NCBI GenBank assembly: GCA_902702965.1
Contig: CACRXP010000012.1
Span: 2,424,762-2,488,761, forward strand
DNA length: 64,000 nt
DNA from: Spirometra erinaceieuropaei
Taxonomy: Eukaryota > Platyhelminthes > Cestoda > Diphyllobothriidea > Diphyllobothriidae
Direction of reading: 5' to 3'
In this document: in pieces, positions 1 to 10,709 of the stretch
How positions within the stretch are numbered: position 1 is the stretch's first letter
Layout of the letters: each line of letters begins with the position of its first letter
Notes under the pieces: generated by a model
Seen by the model: the letters and a program-made list of their open reading frames with translations, nothing else
Databases searched by the model: none
Told to the model about the DNA's origin: nothing
Program-made: the position numbers and the translations under genes

Positions 1-269
1 TGCATGTTTTCCATGAAATGTATTTGAATTTATAAGGACATCGAAAATCAATGAGAAAAATTCGTACTACTTAAATAATCATTTTTACAGAGTGTAGTTT
101 TCGCAGGCGACCGGAAAGAAGTTCGTGATGTAACTGAATTGCCATGGGATTATACTGTACGGTAACTAATATTACAACCTCACTTAAGTAATATTTTCCA
201 AGTGAAGAAGTATCTCAGAATTTCGGTTAACATTTCATGAGTTAGCACATCGTTTTATCAGGGCTACTG
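1..269 (-). mobile_element. Fold-back (long-TIR) element, right arm only
   Basis: This matches the right arm of the complete fold-back elements elsewhere in the window, for example 8,642-9,641 and 55,436-56,432. Shared parts are the 'catcgaaaatcaatgag' stretch, the 'acttaa(g)ta(g/a)tcat' block and the inward-facing end 'catttcatgagttagcaca'. The terminal ACTG followed by TA lies near 266-271 after a short diverged stretch. The rest of the element is outside the window. It is non-coding and sits about 25 bp before a putative splice acceptor. Confidence 0.7.
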
Positions 270-295
270 TATAAGTTGTCTTTCCTGGTCAACAG

Positions 296-637
296 AAGGC
301 CCTGTTCTCCAATATCCGGCGACGCGAGTCCCTCTTCCGGCTTGTCGACCAGCACTCCCCTCAACTCACCCTGGCCAGCGACCTCTCCACTGGCGACTGT
401 ACATTCCCAGTTGACTTCAAGGAATCCTTAGGTGTGCGCAGTCGCTGCGATCCCTCGCCTTCCTTGGTCGCCGACGGCAACGGCGACGAAGAAGCCACGA
501 CAGTGACTGACGAACTGTCCGACAGAGACTGCCCCGCATCATCCCCCTGTGCCGACGACTCTCTGCAGGATTCACATGCTGCGGACGCCTCGTCCTCCCC
601 CACCTCACCCTCCTCACCCGTAAGGACAGTTTTTTGA
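296..637 (+). CDS. Putative 3'-terminal exon of an unidentified gene
   Basis: The frame is open from a good splice-acceptor context (pyrimidine-rich tract at 276-291, CAG at 293-295) to a TGA at 635-637, giving 113 codons. The first ~45 residues look like ordinary globular or coiled protein (ALFSNIRRRESLFRLVDQHS begins at residue 2). The C-terminal ~65 residues are low complexity, rich in Ser, Asp, Pro and Ala, like a disordered acidic tail. GC content and codon use are much richer than in the surrounding repeats, which supports real coding. I do not recognise the family. The 5' part of the gene would lie left of the window. No clear poly(A) signal was found in the next 250 bp. It could also be an isolated open frame; the opposite strand is open too (99 codons), so the call is moderate. 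Confidence 0.45.
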   Translation, partial: KALFSNIRRRESLFRLVDQHSPQLTLASDLSTGDCTFPVDFKESLGVRSRCDPSPSLVADGNGDEEATTVTDELSDRDCPASSPCADDSLQDSHAADASSSPTSPSSPVRTVF

Positions 638-1357
638 TCTCCACCTTGCTTGCTTTCCATTAGTAATGGTAGGTATTTTTACGTGTATATTATTTCCTCC
701 TCCCCCCCCCCTCCACTGCTGAAGGAGTATGCGCGCAGTGAGCAGTCCACATGACTGTGACTGCTCTTAAGTGAGTTTGCATGAATTGGTCGCACCTTGT
801 CTTTCTTTAAGCCTATACGGCTGTCGAGCGCCCACTCCTGTCCGTTGCATGTTGCTTTTTTTCCCGGTTCTTTTGGGTTTGTTTCCTCATCTTGGCACTC
901 CTAGAACACGTCATTTTGCTTCATTTCTCGAGGTTGATGAGTGGTGGCCAGTCCATCGCTTCCTACCAAGTGGCACCTCACTGTGTTCGTTTCTGACATC
1001 ATTGATCGATGCCTGTATTTTGTATTTGGTAACTCATTGTGTGTGTGTTTTTACCGCCCCTCAGGTTGGTACCTGCTGCACGCTTTCGAAAATCATCGCT
1101 GGGCCGCGGGCGAAACGTGAGTTTACAGTTTTATGCTTTTTGAGATCAGGAAATTCCAACAACTTTATGTGCTTCCCACACTCTAGCACACATGTTGCAC
1201 TGTAGCTAGCAACTAGTAAAGCTTGCTTGGGTGATAGGAAATTCATCGGGTGTTCTCTCAGCCACGTAAGAATTGCCTGGTGGCACACACTTATCTCCAC
1301 TGTCCACCCCTGTTTACCTGAGGACTCTTTTACACTCTGTGAACGGAAAAGTGGGGT
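638..1357. other. No gene recognised; poly-C/T tract
   Basis: Possible 3' UTR of the preceding exon, containing a C-rich homopolymer tract near 700-712. A 144-codon open frame at 771-1205 has no recognisable motif and no supporting context, so I do not call it a gene. Confidence 0.4.
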
Positions 1358-1838
1358 AAGATGTGGTTAAGTAGCCGCACCTGATGGACACAATACTGTT
1401 GACCTACTTAATTATTTTGAGTTGGCGTGATTACGTTGAGATGGTGCTGTTGTGCGTTGCGGTGTGTGTGTTCTGTTGGCGGCCTTGTTGCCGTGTCTGC
1501 CTTTTTGGCCCAATGCCGGTGGTCCTTCTTGACTTTCGGCCTGTCGTCTCCCTCTAACTTTGGCGTTGAAGTTTTCAGGATTAGGGTTTAGGGCTGCGGT
1601 CAAGGGTTAGGGCTTGTGATTAGGGTTAGGAGTTAGAGTTAGGGGTAGGGCGAACTATTTATCAACCACTGAAAGAGCAACCGCTCATTCCCAATAGCTT
1701 TTCTTTTGTATACAACTACTTGACCTCGTCGTCTGTGCGTCCCCCGCCCCTACCTGTAAAAGCCCCTGCTACCACCGGTCCCGTATTACAGGCGGCTGGG
1801 GTTTGTTTACTTCAGGTGCGGCTACATAACCACATCCG
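1358..1838 (-). mobile_element. TIR element with internal telomere-like repeats (TL-MITE), copy 1
   Basis: The left end reads 'agatgtggttaagtagccgc' and the right end is its inverted counterpart 'cggctacataaccacatc', giving TIRs of about 25 bp. Between them, 1,578-1,650 holds degenerate TTAGGG units, and about 1,750-1,800 holds the shared 'accaccggtcccgtattaca' block. The same parts recur in the opposite orientation at 40.1 and 45.4 kb. This copy is longer (481 bp) because of extra sequence around 1,405-1,570. No protein is encoded, so it is a non-autonomous element. Confidence 0.7.
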
Positions 1839-2305
1839 ACCAAAAATGGTTTTGGGCGTACTGATTCTTTCCGAAGTAATACCCCCCCCCACAAATGTAG
1901 CACTTAAATCCCCACCTACTGACGAAGTCTACAAATATTTTAGCTTGCATTTTACTCCTGACACTGCCCCTATATGCTTCCTTACAGTGCTAAAAGTACA
2001 TAAAGGAGGTCATGTAATATTGGAGCACTAACACTGCACGTAAGCATGATTCACGGATCTGCCAGTAATTTTCGACTCCTTCGCCAGCAATATTTGAAAA
2101 GAAGCTAGACAATAGGTTACCTTTTTAGATCTGTAGCATTGCATGTTTTGACCTACTGGAAACTTTTGGCAAAATGCTATTTTGCTCAAACTCAGTTATC
2201 CTTTTTTGTTAATCCTTTTCAAGGGAAATAATTCATACACGAGCGGACATCAATAGGAAGCACCGTAAGAAAAGTGTTACGTTGAGAGACGGAATCCACA
2301 GCACT

Positions 2306-2705
2306 GCCTCTTAGTGTTAGAAGAGTAAATTCACTTAGAATACTTGTAACAGCAAAGATTTCAAAAGGTTATAGGACCTTTTGGCAGACTTGCGTAAAAT
2401 ACTTCCCAATTATGTGATCATGGTCGTCATTTTATTGATTCTAGATCGATTGCCTAGGACGTCGTGCTTAGACAGTCAGTTTACTGTTTCAGGATTGTTT
2501 ATTCCATAAGTTGCAGTAGGTTGAGCGGGGAACTTGACCTAAATATAATTAAACTCACGACTCCCGGTCGAGGCTACGTAGTCCAGGTGGCTAGAGTGTT
2601 GGCTGTCGTGACTTCGAATCCCACCGAGACTGTCGAGTTTCCCACAATGGAGTCGGAGCAATTAGAAAGCGATATAAGGAAGGTTATAAAATATATATTA
2701 ATAAG
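2306..2705 (+). repeat. tRNA-headed SINE-A unit 1 of a tandem dimer
   Basis: A unit of about 400 bp whose second half holds a tRNA-like segment (about 2,560-2,640). It has an A-box-like 'tagtccaggtggctagagtg' and a B-box-like 'cttcgaatccc', i.e. an internal RNA polymerase III promoter. It repeats immediately at 2,706-3,128 in the same orientation at moderate divergence. The same tRNA-like block occurs at 36.4, 36.7 and 61.0 kb. Confidence 0.65.
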
Positions 2706-3128
2706 CTGCTTCTGAGTGTTAGAAGAGTTACTTTATTTAAAATACTTGTAGTAGCAGAAATTCTAATAGGTAGTACGATTTTTTGGCAAACTTGCGTAAA
2801 ATACCTCCCAATTATGTGATCGTGGTAGTCATCTTGTTGATTCTAGGTTGATTATTGGGATATTCTTTTTGGACAGTCAGCTTACTGCATCAGCATTGGC
2901 GGATTCCATAAGTTGCGGTAGGTTGGGCAGGTAACTTGACGCAAATGTGATTAAACTCACCTCTCCCGGTGGAGCCTCGTAGCTTAAGTGAGTAGAGCGT
3001 TGACTGTAAATAAACTGTGCACTTGTTGTCCTGGACTTGAATCTCACTGAGACCGCAGAGTTTTCAAAATTGAGTCGGAAGAATCGCAATACGATATAAG
3101 GGGGTTTGCCAAATATATGATAATAAGT
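2706..3128 (+). repeat. tRNA-headed SINE-A unit 2 of a tandem dimer
   Basis: Direct repeat of 2,306-2,705. Both units start with the same 'gagtgttagaagag'-type block and share the 'gcgtaaaatac..cccaattatgtgatc' segment and the 'cagtttactg/cagcttactg' segment. The tRNA-like head lies at about 2,972-3,060 and has an insertion in the anticodon/variable region. It ends near an A/T-rich tail at about 3,105-3,125. Confidence 0.65.
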
Positions 3129-5448
3129 TGAACAAGTTATAGTGAAAAGGGTTTCGTGCGTTTGCTCCCCCTGATGACCGTCTCACTGGCTTCAGCTCCA
3201 ATTCCCAGACCTTCTTAAGAGCGTATCGATCGTTTAGCATTACTGTAGAGCGTTCATTTATACATTTCTGCATTGCAAGCTTGCGGTTTGCAGATTTAAA
3301 TGTAGTTTGTCCTATTAAATTAGGTAATTAATCGGATTTATTATTGGTCAGCTTATTTGAGGTGGAAATAGGACATTTAAACAGGCCGCCATAATAGCCT
3401 GGACACCCTTTGCTAATATCCGTTCGCCACCAAATGGCGTCCGAAAGAAGTGCGTTGAATTTACGTTATCTTTCGTTTCTTTGGTGAAGTTATCGTTCGT
3501 TATGTCCCGACTGGTGGATGGGAGAGGAGGAAGGCGGATTCGGGGGACAGTCATCGTATTCTGTCAGACTTTGTAGCAGGATCTCAAGTCGTTAAAGCCC
3601 GCACTACTTATTTGACACCTGACGGCTGTAGAACATTCTGGTCTGCGACTTGCCAGTCGGGGATTAGTCGATTTTTGCGCGAAAATCACGCCGGCCATTG
3701 ATTGGGCCGCGAGCCTGAGTAAAGGAATCATGCTTGCTACACGATGCATCCCACGCTGATTGGGTGGTTGATGCTCTGTATGCACTTCGCTGCCGACCTA
3801 GCCTGCTACGCCGTGCTTGGCCACATCTGCTCTTCGCCTTAGACAGTGACGCTACTCTACTTCTGAATATCCATCAGAGTGAGCCAACACATTCCAACGC
3901 ACAGATTGATCTCAACTACTGTCTCATACCACTTCAGGAAGCAAATTGACTCGGATGCCCGCTCGTTGATTTATGAATCCCGACACACACACACAGCAGG
4001 TTTGAGCCGCGTTGGCAGGGCGAACTGTTGTAAGGCGCGTCTAGCCTGCTTTCGTTTCCCGGCCTCTGCGTCTGTCATCTGCGACCTTTTGTGTTCTTCA
4101 GGCAGAAGTCACAATGGCATCCATTCTCATGCCCGAGTATATCTTGACGAACTTATATTCGTGGTTTGGAAGGATTGCTAACCGGCGGGATAACTCCGTC
4201 CGCAGGGAGTATTTCAAATCGACCGAAGGACTGCGACTCAGGCTTTAATGGCCCCTTCTCAATGTGGCAATTATGACACCCTAGCGAACGGGAGATCTGA
4301 GTCGTTCTTACAGTAGCCCGGTATATGTTGTCTGAACCAGGTCGTGCGTGGCACGCGTAGACGGGCTGTCAAGCTTTGCAACCACTGCACCTCCGATCGC
4401 GTTGACGTCGTCTTACCATCGTCACAAGGTGGGCGAGAGATGAGTGAGTCCGGCAGATGCCTCACTGCAGACTAATTCACGCGCAAGCCGTCCGTGCTGC
4501 GCCCATTTCGTGTGGCAGGTGGTGGGCGTCGTCGTCGTTTGCGACGATGAGGGTATTTCCAGTCACACGGGAGTGCCGTTTTTACCGACCTGTCCCTGAG
4601 ATGCCATCAGAGTGTGTATGTCCTGTCTTGTTCTGCACCTCCTCTCCAGAACCCCCCACAGGCGGCCTCGTCACTTCCAGCGCACCAAGCCCCTGTGTGA
4701 CGCAGTATGACCTGGAGCGTAACGCGACACTTTGACTCAGTTGTAGAGTGCTTGGCTCAACCGCCAAGAGACTCCGCTTTCTCACCCTGGGTTTGAGTTA
4801 TGGTTGAAAGACGACGGCGGGCATGCCATCTCTGTCGGCGATTTCTGAAAGATTTTTGTGCCGCTAAGGTTGCTGTGCAGACTCGGCCTGTAAGTAGGAA
4901 AGGACGAACCCTATTGGGAGCCCCTTTTGACTGGCGCCCAGCACTGCCTCATTCCCCTGGGCCCTTTGTCTTCATGTGGCTTTAAACGTCTTTTTCCCTC
5001 TTTGCAGTTCATCCGCCTCCTGCTGTGCACTTCACTCCGACGCCTAGGCGGCGTCTACCACCGAACGGCCTACTTCGCAGTGGAGATGAGGACTAATCAG
5101 TTGTCGCACTCCTCTCCCTCATGTCCCCAGTCTTCTCTCCTCCGCTCCCCAGCGTGCTCTCCCCGCGGCAGCACTGCCAACCTGCATTTAAAACTGGCAC
5201 CTTAAAAGGCCGTCGTCTGCATTTTGCACTCTGTCCCCAGAAGTTTTTCTTATTTTCATTAATCACCTGGAATGGCAGGACATTGTCCGCGTTTGCGGCT
5301 GCGCGTTGGCTGTCGTCTTCAAAGATATTACTGTTACTATATGAAATCTTTTGCTCATCGGTCATTGACAGCTTCATGACGGGAGGCGTGTCATGCTGTC
5401 TTCCAGTTGCCCTCTGATGGCGGAAAATATCATTTTTGGTAGGGGGGG
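3129..5448. other. No gene recognised
   Basis: Short open frames of up to about 100 codons on both strands carry no recognisable domain. Around 4,732-4,800 there is a weak tRNA-like block (A-box-like 'gactcagttgtagagtgctt', degenerate B box 'gggtttgagtt') that may be an old tRNA-derived repeat. I see nothing else. Confidence 0.4.
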
Positions 5449-5600
5449 GCGCTCACCGATCGTTGTGCTTTATGAACTCTCTCTCTCGAGCCCAACCAGC
5501 AGCCGCACAGCGGCGAATCATATAGGCAGAATGTTACTACCGACAAAGCCGTCGTCAGCCAGTCATACCCAAACCCGAGGTATGGAACACCTCGGATTCT
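5449..5600 (-). mobile_element. SINE-B fragment with half a hammerhead
   Basis: Contains the SINE-B tail (5,449-5,540, with the hairpin-forming GGGCTC...GAGCCC block) joined to the body. The hammerhead 5' half (GACTGG stem strand, then CTGACGA core) is at 5,548-5,564. The stem II 3' side, GAAA and 3' stem strand are deleted. It is a truncated copy. Confidence 0.7.
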
Positions 5601-5984
5601 GCCTCAGGGACTGGTACCCTTGTAGGGCGTGCATCTCCTGCGTTCCTAACGTTCTTGAGTGCACGTCGAGTAGAATTTGAGGAAGAAGATCCCGTCAGTG
5701 CAAGGGACAGCCTGCTCGCCCGTCCTTTCAGTAACACAGTCAGATTTTGGTCTGACTTTGATAAGTGCAGAGCAAGGCGGGCAGTAGATGAGGTGCTGCT
5801 TGCAAATCGTTGTCTTCGCCAAACACCGAAACTACGGCTGCGTGAGGGGCACAGGAGTAACTACTATCGTTTCTCAGCAGTGAACAAGGACATTTACATG
5901 CAGACTGCATTCCGTATGCAGTATTCGATGGTAGTCCAATCGTTGTACCCCACGATGTCCACCGCGCGCTCCACAGCAAGGTGA
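5601..5984. other. No gene recognised
   Basis: A 109-codon open frame on + (5,655-5,984) overlaps the SINE-B edge and runs toward repeat C. It has no known motif and begins at a non-ATG-like context, so it is left uncalled. Confidence 0.35.
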
Positions 5985-6390
5985 ATCAGGCACGGTGACT
6001 TGCATGCGCATTAGTTTATAGTGAGTGTTGACTTGCGCAATATTTACCGCACTCCTCTCCTACCTGGGCCCGCTGTCATGGCATTGTCACGGCGACTGGG
6101 GGTGAGAGAGGGCGCAAGTGGCTGGCATGGCCGGACCCACACCTAGGCGTACCACCACACCCCCCTGGTTCACAACAAACAAACATTTGACAAGGATTTT
6201 AACCAACAACAATAGCACCAAAACTGGTTAGAAAGACGAGGACGACTGGGCAGCCGTGCTCACGACCTGTATACCCGGCGGAAGCGCAAACGCATCTGCC
6301 GGAAGTGAACCAGGTGTTGGAGAACTGCTAGCGCGCACCAAGCTGCGAGGGCCATGTTTTGCCGATCCTGGCGTAGCAGACGTTTACATT
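5985..6390 (+). repeat. Dispersed repeat C, copy 1
   Basis: Homologous to 25,860-26,105 (+), 58,195-58,600 (+) and 47,575-47,785 (-). Shared landmarks are 'acctgggcccg.tgtca', a 'cacctaggcgtaccaccaca' block, 'ggttcacaacaaac' and 'ttgacaaggattttaacca'. Its 3' edge grades into the tandem duplication below. It has no long coding frame and its class is unknown (possibly a SINE-like or LINE 3' end). Confidence 0.6.
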
Positions 6391-7602
6391 CCTTGAGAGG
6401 CAGTACTTCATAGGGGTCCGAACACGCCTTTGTCCTGGTGCCGATGTCTTCCAGGCCAGCGAGGTTCGCAATTTGGGGGTGGTTTCGGGGGACGTCGGAT
6501 TGTCATTTTTTGAAGCCCGGCACAGAAGAGCACAGGACGCGTAATCCCGGACAGGGCAAAGTCGACAGAGGCAAACGTTTTGGGCTTTTGTGACCTGTTA
6601 GGGAGAACCCTGGCCTTTTACTTCTTCAATACAATGCCTGGAAATTATTTTAGTATAGTTTCTTTCAGGGTAGTAAGCAATGCCCTTGATGCCCCTACTA
6701 AGAACGATGCGTACAATGTAAATGTTAAATGCACATTGTACTAACATTTTGCCAGTAACATTAGTTTACGGAAAGAAACTTTTCAGAGCTGGACTACGAA
6801 GGGTGCGGCAGGCGGTCTTTTCCATGTACATATGAAATTTTAAGTGCAATTATTTGTCCTTGGTACTTGCCGGAACTTCACTTGCGTATCCTCTTCCAGA
6901 GTTCGAGATCGTTGAACGGAATGCTATCGACAGAACTCATTAAAATGACCCGAACTAAAACTGCCCATGGCATAGCACCAAGCTGCGAGGACCATGGCTT
7001 GTTGATCCTGGCATAGCAGACGTCTACATTCCTTGAGATGCAGTGTTCCATAGGGGTCCGAACATGCCGCTGTCTTTCAGGCCAGCGAAGTTCTCACTGC
7101 GGGGGTGGTTTCGGAGGTCGTCGGATTGCCATTCTTTGAAGCTCGGGCGCAGAAGAGCACAGGGCGCGTAATCTGGGATGGGGCTAAGTCGGCAGAGGCA
7201 AACGTTTAGACTTTTGTGACCTGTTAGGGAGAAGTCTGGCACTTCACTTCTGCAATACAACCCCTGGGAATTTTTTTAGCATAGTATATTTTAGGGTAGT
7301 AGACAATGCCCTTGATGACCTTACTGAAAACGGCGTGTACAATGTAAATGTTAAATGCACATCGTACTAACATTTTGCCAGTAACATCAGTTAGCGGAAA
7401 GAGTTTTTACAGTGCTGGACTGCGAAGGGCGCGGCCGGCGGTCTTTTCCGTGTACATATGAAATTTTAAGTGCAATTATTTGTCCTTGGTATTTGCTGGA
7501 ATTTCACTTGCGTATCTTTTTCCACAGTTTCAGGTCGTTGAACGGAATGCTCTCGACAGAACTCATTAAAATGACCCGAACTAAAACTGGCCATGGCATA
7601 GC
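6335..7602 (+). repeat. 640-bp tandem duplication
   Basis: Unit 1 (6,335-6,974) and unit 2 (6,975-7,602) are direct repeats. Both begin 'gcaccaagctgcgagg', share 'tgttaaatgcacat.gtactaacattttgcc', and end 'aaaatgacccgaactaaaac'. Identity by eye is roughly 85-90 percent. The end of the unit also resembles 18,500-18,575. No coding frame spans a unit, so this looks like a local duplication of a dispersed repeat. Confidence 0.8.
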
Positions 7603-8044
7603 TTTAGGGATAAAACATCCAAACCACAGTACTTGGGCCGCAATGTGACGGGCTCTATTTCTTCACAGTTTATGGCGTTTCAGCCTGCCGAAATTCTGGC
7701 GAGAGGCGCTTCTGGAAGGGTGGTGTGTGTGCTTCATATTGGGTCGAGAGATGCTGTGAACAATTGCATAAGATGCACGATTCTAAGGATGACAAAACAG
7801 CAGAGAAGTGGTATAAAAAATAGAACAAGACCTCCCTAGGGCTTCATGTCACAGCGGAACTTCGCTGACAGAGGAGCGTACCTCACCTGCTACCGTGAAA
7901 ACACGGAGAATACTAGGCATCCTGCACAAAGTCGTGCTTTAGAAACGGTATCTCCACCCAATTTGATAATAAAAGCGAAGAGGCAAGTCCCAGGAAGTAG
8001 TCGCGAAGAAAGAAACACGATCCCTGTAACAAGAATTTTATTAA
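7603..8044. other. Unassigned sequence next to hammerhead-like pair
   Basis: No gene recognised. The stretch 7,846-8,044 flanks the inverted hammerhead-like motifs and probably belongs to the same retroelement fragment. A minus-strand open frame of 104 codons (7,890-8,204) reads straight through the motifs and is more likely fortuitous. Confidence 0.35.
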
Positions 8045-8081
8045 CCTGACGATTCGGATTCCCACTTGAATCCATCATCAG
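8045..8081 (-). ncRNA. Hammerhead-like motif (PLE type), minus strand
   Basis: Reading the minus strand: perfect core CTGATGA (8,081-8,075), stem II of 5 bp GGATT/AATCC closing a CAAGTGGG loop, then GAATC where GAAAC is expected, then GTC and AGG. The A-to-T change in the GAAA box should kill activity. The stem III segment would be the palindromic ACGT in an intact copy, the arrangement used by hammerheads that work as dimers. It lies head to head with 8,114-8,150. Confidence 0.45.
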
Positions 8082-8113
8082 AAACACAGTCAGAAATGTG
8101 TAGTGGACCGCAT

Positions 8114-8150
8114 CCGATGATGGATTGGAGTGGGAGTCCGAAACGTCAGG
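8114..8150 (+). ncRNA. Hammerhead-like motif (PLE type), plus strand
   Basis: Core CCGATGA (8,114-8,120; one change from CTGATGA), stem II GGATT/AGTCC (8,122-8,126 and 8,135-8,139; one G-T wobble) and intact GAAAC (8,140-8,144). GTC follows as the predicted cleavage triplet (8,145-8,147). The following 'aggataatagagctcttgtc' resembles the sequence after the GAAACGTC of the PLE-1 terminal repeats at 23.2 kb, which links this fragment to Penelope-like elements. Confidence 0.45.
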
Positions 8151-8641
8151 ATAATAGAGCTCTTGTCCCAGCGATCGCGTCTCCTTCATCGCGGTATCCC
8201 ACACTCCAGGTGCATCAATACGAGCACTGACAATATAAAAGTTGATGCGCCTAAAATTTCACTAGACAGCATGCATAATTTGATGTGGATTATGGGAAAC
8301 CGGAGGTAGGTATTTTTTCCATAGTCTGGATGAAGATGCCTTTTCTACTTACTAGAATTCGGTCTCATGGCAGTTACCGAAGGGGACGTTTGCCCAGTCT
8401 ATCGCTGACATTTCCTCTTTGTTTCAAATGCAAAATAAGCTACTAAGTCAGAATTCCCCTCCTCCATGTTCATTTTGTCTTACTGTCTCTCAAGATTCAG
8501 TCCTTGCCTAAGACGATCGGGATTTTAGCGTTAGGCGGTTCACTGGCAAGGAGTTTGACTTGATGATGATGAAGAAGATGGATTAAGTTGCCATGGTCTC
8601 CAGGGTCCGGGATTGGTTCGTGCATAGGTGACGGCAGCACA
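8151..8641. other. No gene recognised
   Basis: Mixed non-coding sequence with a short GAT/GAAGAT-rich patch at 8,562-8,583. Confidence 0.4.
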
Positions 8642-9641
8642 TAAAGCAGGTGGGCTAACTCATGAAATGTCAACCGAAATTCCGAAATGCGTTTTCGCTT
8701 CGAAAAGATGAATAAAGTAGGGTTGTAAAACTAGTCAGTATGCAGCGTAATGCTATAATAAATGAGTTACCTCAGGATGCCGGCTTTTGAACGAACTTCT
8801 TTTCAGCCGCATGCAAAAACTATACTTAGTAAAAGTGACTACTTAAGTAGCATATATTATACTCATTGATTTTCGATACCCTTAGGAGTTTAATTACATT
8901 TCATAGAAAAAATCCATAAAAATATTCATTCTTTTGCTCATTCGGTGAATAATGATGTCTTCTTCCAATTTTATACCCAAACGAAGGGGATAATACGGTT
9001 TTATAAAGGTTCTTTTTGTGGGACTCTTAAATACCGCGAAATGGCTGTTCATAAATCGTCATATGTCTGCATTTGCCAATGTGGCTTGTAAAGTTCACAA
9101 TATGGATCTAATCCACTGCTAAATTTTATGAACCCTATATGGTCCCCCCCTTTTACTATCGTAGAGAAATGTGTGATTTTCCGCACTCCGAAAATATACG
9201 GCTTGTAGTTTGGAAAACATGAATACAAGTGTAACGGTGGAGCGGCTTCAAAATTATTCGGTAATCGGAAACGTTTTTGAAAACCGAATTATACCTTTTC
9301 TTCGAGTATAAGATTGGAAGAAGACGTAACTCTCTACCGCATGAGCAAAAGAATGCATATTTTTATCCATTTTTTCCATGAAATATAATTGAATTTTTAA
9401 GGGCATTGAAAATCTATGATACAAATTCATGCTACCTAAGTAGTCATTTCTTGCAGAGTGTAGGTTTTGCGTGCAGCCGGAAGGAAGTTCACTCAGAAGC
9501 CGGCATCCTGAGGAAACTAAAATATTATAAAATTATATTACAGGCTGACTAGTTTTGCAATCCTACTTAATTGGTGTTCTCGAAATAAAAACGCATTTGG
9601 GAACGTCAGCTGACATTTCATGAGTTAGCCCACCTACTGTA
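8642..9641 (+). mobile_element. Fold-back (long-TIR) element, complete copy
   Basis: The two ends are long inverted copies of each other. The left arm starts near 8,642 ('ggtgggctaactcatgaaat') and the right arm ends at 9,638-9,641 with the mirror sequence and ACTG then TA. Each arm is about 370 bp. They enclose a unique centre of about 250 bp ('taccgcgaaatggctgttcat', 'gtggcttgtaaagtt', 'actgctaaattttatgaac'). The TA next to CAGT at the ends suggests a Tc1/mariner-type dependent element. It encodes nothing; the left tip has decayed (TAAAGC for TACAGT). Confidence 0.8.
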
Positions 9642-10270
9642 AGCCGCAACGTCTCTGTCGATATTCCATCTTTGATTGCCGGTTGTCAGACTAACACTCC
9701 CTGAGTTTCAGCTTTTGTGCCCCAAGAAGAGCCGAATGGGACGTGTTTCTTCCGATGAAGCCTTATTCCCGTTTGGCGAACAACATTACGATGTCCATCT
9801 CCGCGGTAGCACGAAAGACCGCATAGGGCGAATTTTAAAAGTAAGAAAAGGAGCATGCTGTACTCACTCATTAATGAAAGTACCTTTGTGAAAGGTACTG
9901 TTACGAAATGCAATGCAACACTGCGGACCACGATTAGCCTTGAATGGGTGGTACCCCAGTGACAGAGCAAGGTTTTGCGCAATTCTGCCTGATGATGCCA
10001 TTGGCAGCCTGTATGTATACAAGTTCTCGTTGGTGTGCCAACCCCCTGGCGCCTACTGCGTCAACCTTTGACGTCATCGATGTCACAGTGGTCCTCCAGA
10101 GTCTCCGCGACTGCTGAAAGCGATGTCACAGACTTGCATTGTCACCGGCTTTCATCTGTTGCAGCCGGCTCCACATGCCTGCAGCCTTTTGTCCAAGCGC
10201 GTCCGGAAGCGGCATGACGCGGACACCCCCGGGTGGCCAGTGATTCTGAGACTTAGAGTCAGGAAGCACC
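9642..10270. repeat. Dispersed repeat D/E, copy 1
   Basis: The part 9,945-10,260 shares blocks with 24,665-24,830 ('ccctggcgcc.tctgcgt', 'tccgcgactg') and with 27,560-27,615 ('gaagcg.catgac', 'gtgatt.tgagactta'). It is a dispersed non-coding repeat of unknown class. The first 300 bp (9,642-9,940) show nothing recognisable. Confidence 0.5.
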
Positions 10271-10359
10271 TAACTGCCGTCACCCGGCTTCAATGTTGAA
10301 TTCGGTCTTTTAAACGCATTTACCTAATGTCTGGATTGTTACATTCTGTCGCGTTCTTT
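10271..10359 (+). repeat. 89-bp direct repeat, left copy
   Basis: Begins 'taactgccgtcacccggctt' and ends 'gcgttctt'. It recurs at 10,710-10,797 on the other side of a fold-back half-element, at roughly 85 percent identity by eye. Confidence 0.75.
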
Positions 10360-10709
10360 CTAAAACCTAATTATACGTCTTCTTCGAGTATAAATAGTAA
10401 AGATGACGTGATTCTGTATCAAAGGACTGAAAGAAAGCACATTTTTGTTCGTGCATTCTATAAATTTGCGAGACCATCGAAAATCAGTGTGAAAAATGCG
10501 TGCTACTTAAGTGGTCATTTTTACCGAGCACGTTTTATACAAGAGATTGAAAAGCAGTGCATTCAAAAGCTAAAATCCTACCGAGTCCGAAATATTCGAG
10601 GATTATATCGCAAGATAATCGGTATTACCACCGCGATTAAGTAATCCTTCCTAATCAAAAACGTATTTCAGAATTTTGGCCAAAATTTCATGAGATCGGT
10701 CACGCACTG
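10350..10709 (+). mobile_element. Fold-back element, right arm only
   Basis: Matches the right arm of the copy at 30,763-31,739, including 'tcttcttcgagtata', 'accatcgaaaatca', 'gctacttaag', 'ccgagtccgaa' and the terminal 'tttcatgagatcggtcac' with ACTG/TA at about 10,707-10,711. The left arm and centre are missing. A 105-codon open frame (10,327-10,644) inside it is the arm itself, not a gene. Confidence 0.75.

Noticed and set aside
771..1205. 144-codon open frame with hydrophobic segments
   Set aside because: No ATG in a convincing context, no homology recognised, composition like the surrounding non-coding DNA.
10327..10644. 105-codon open frame
   Set aside because: It is the right arm of a fold-back element; homologous arms are interrupted.
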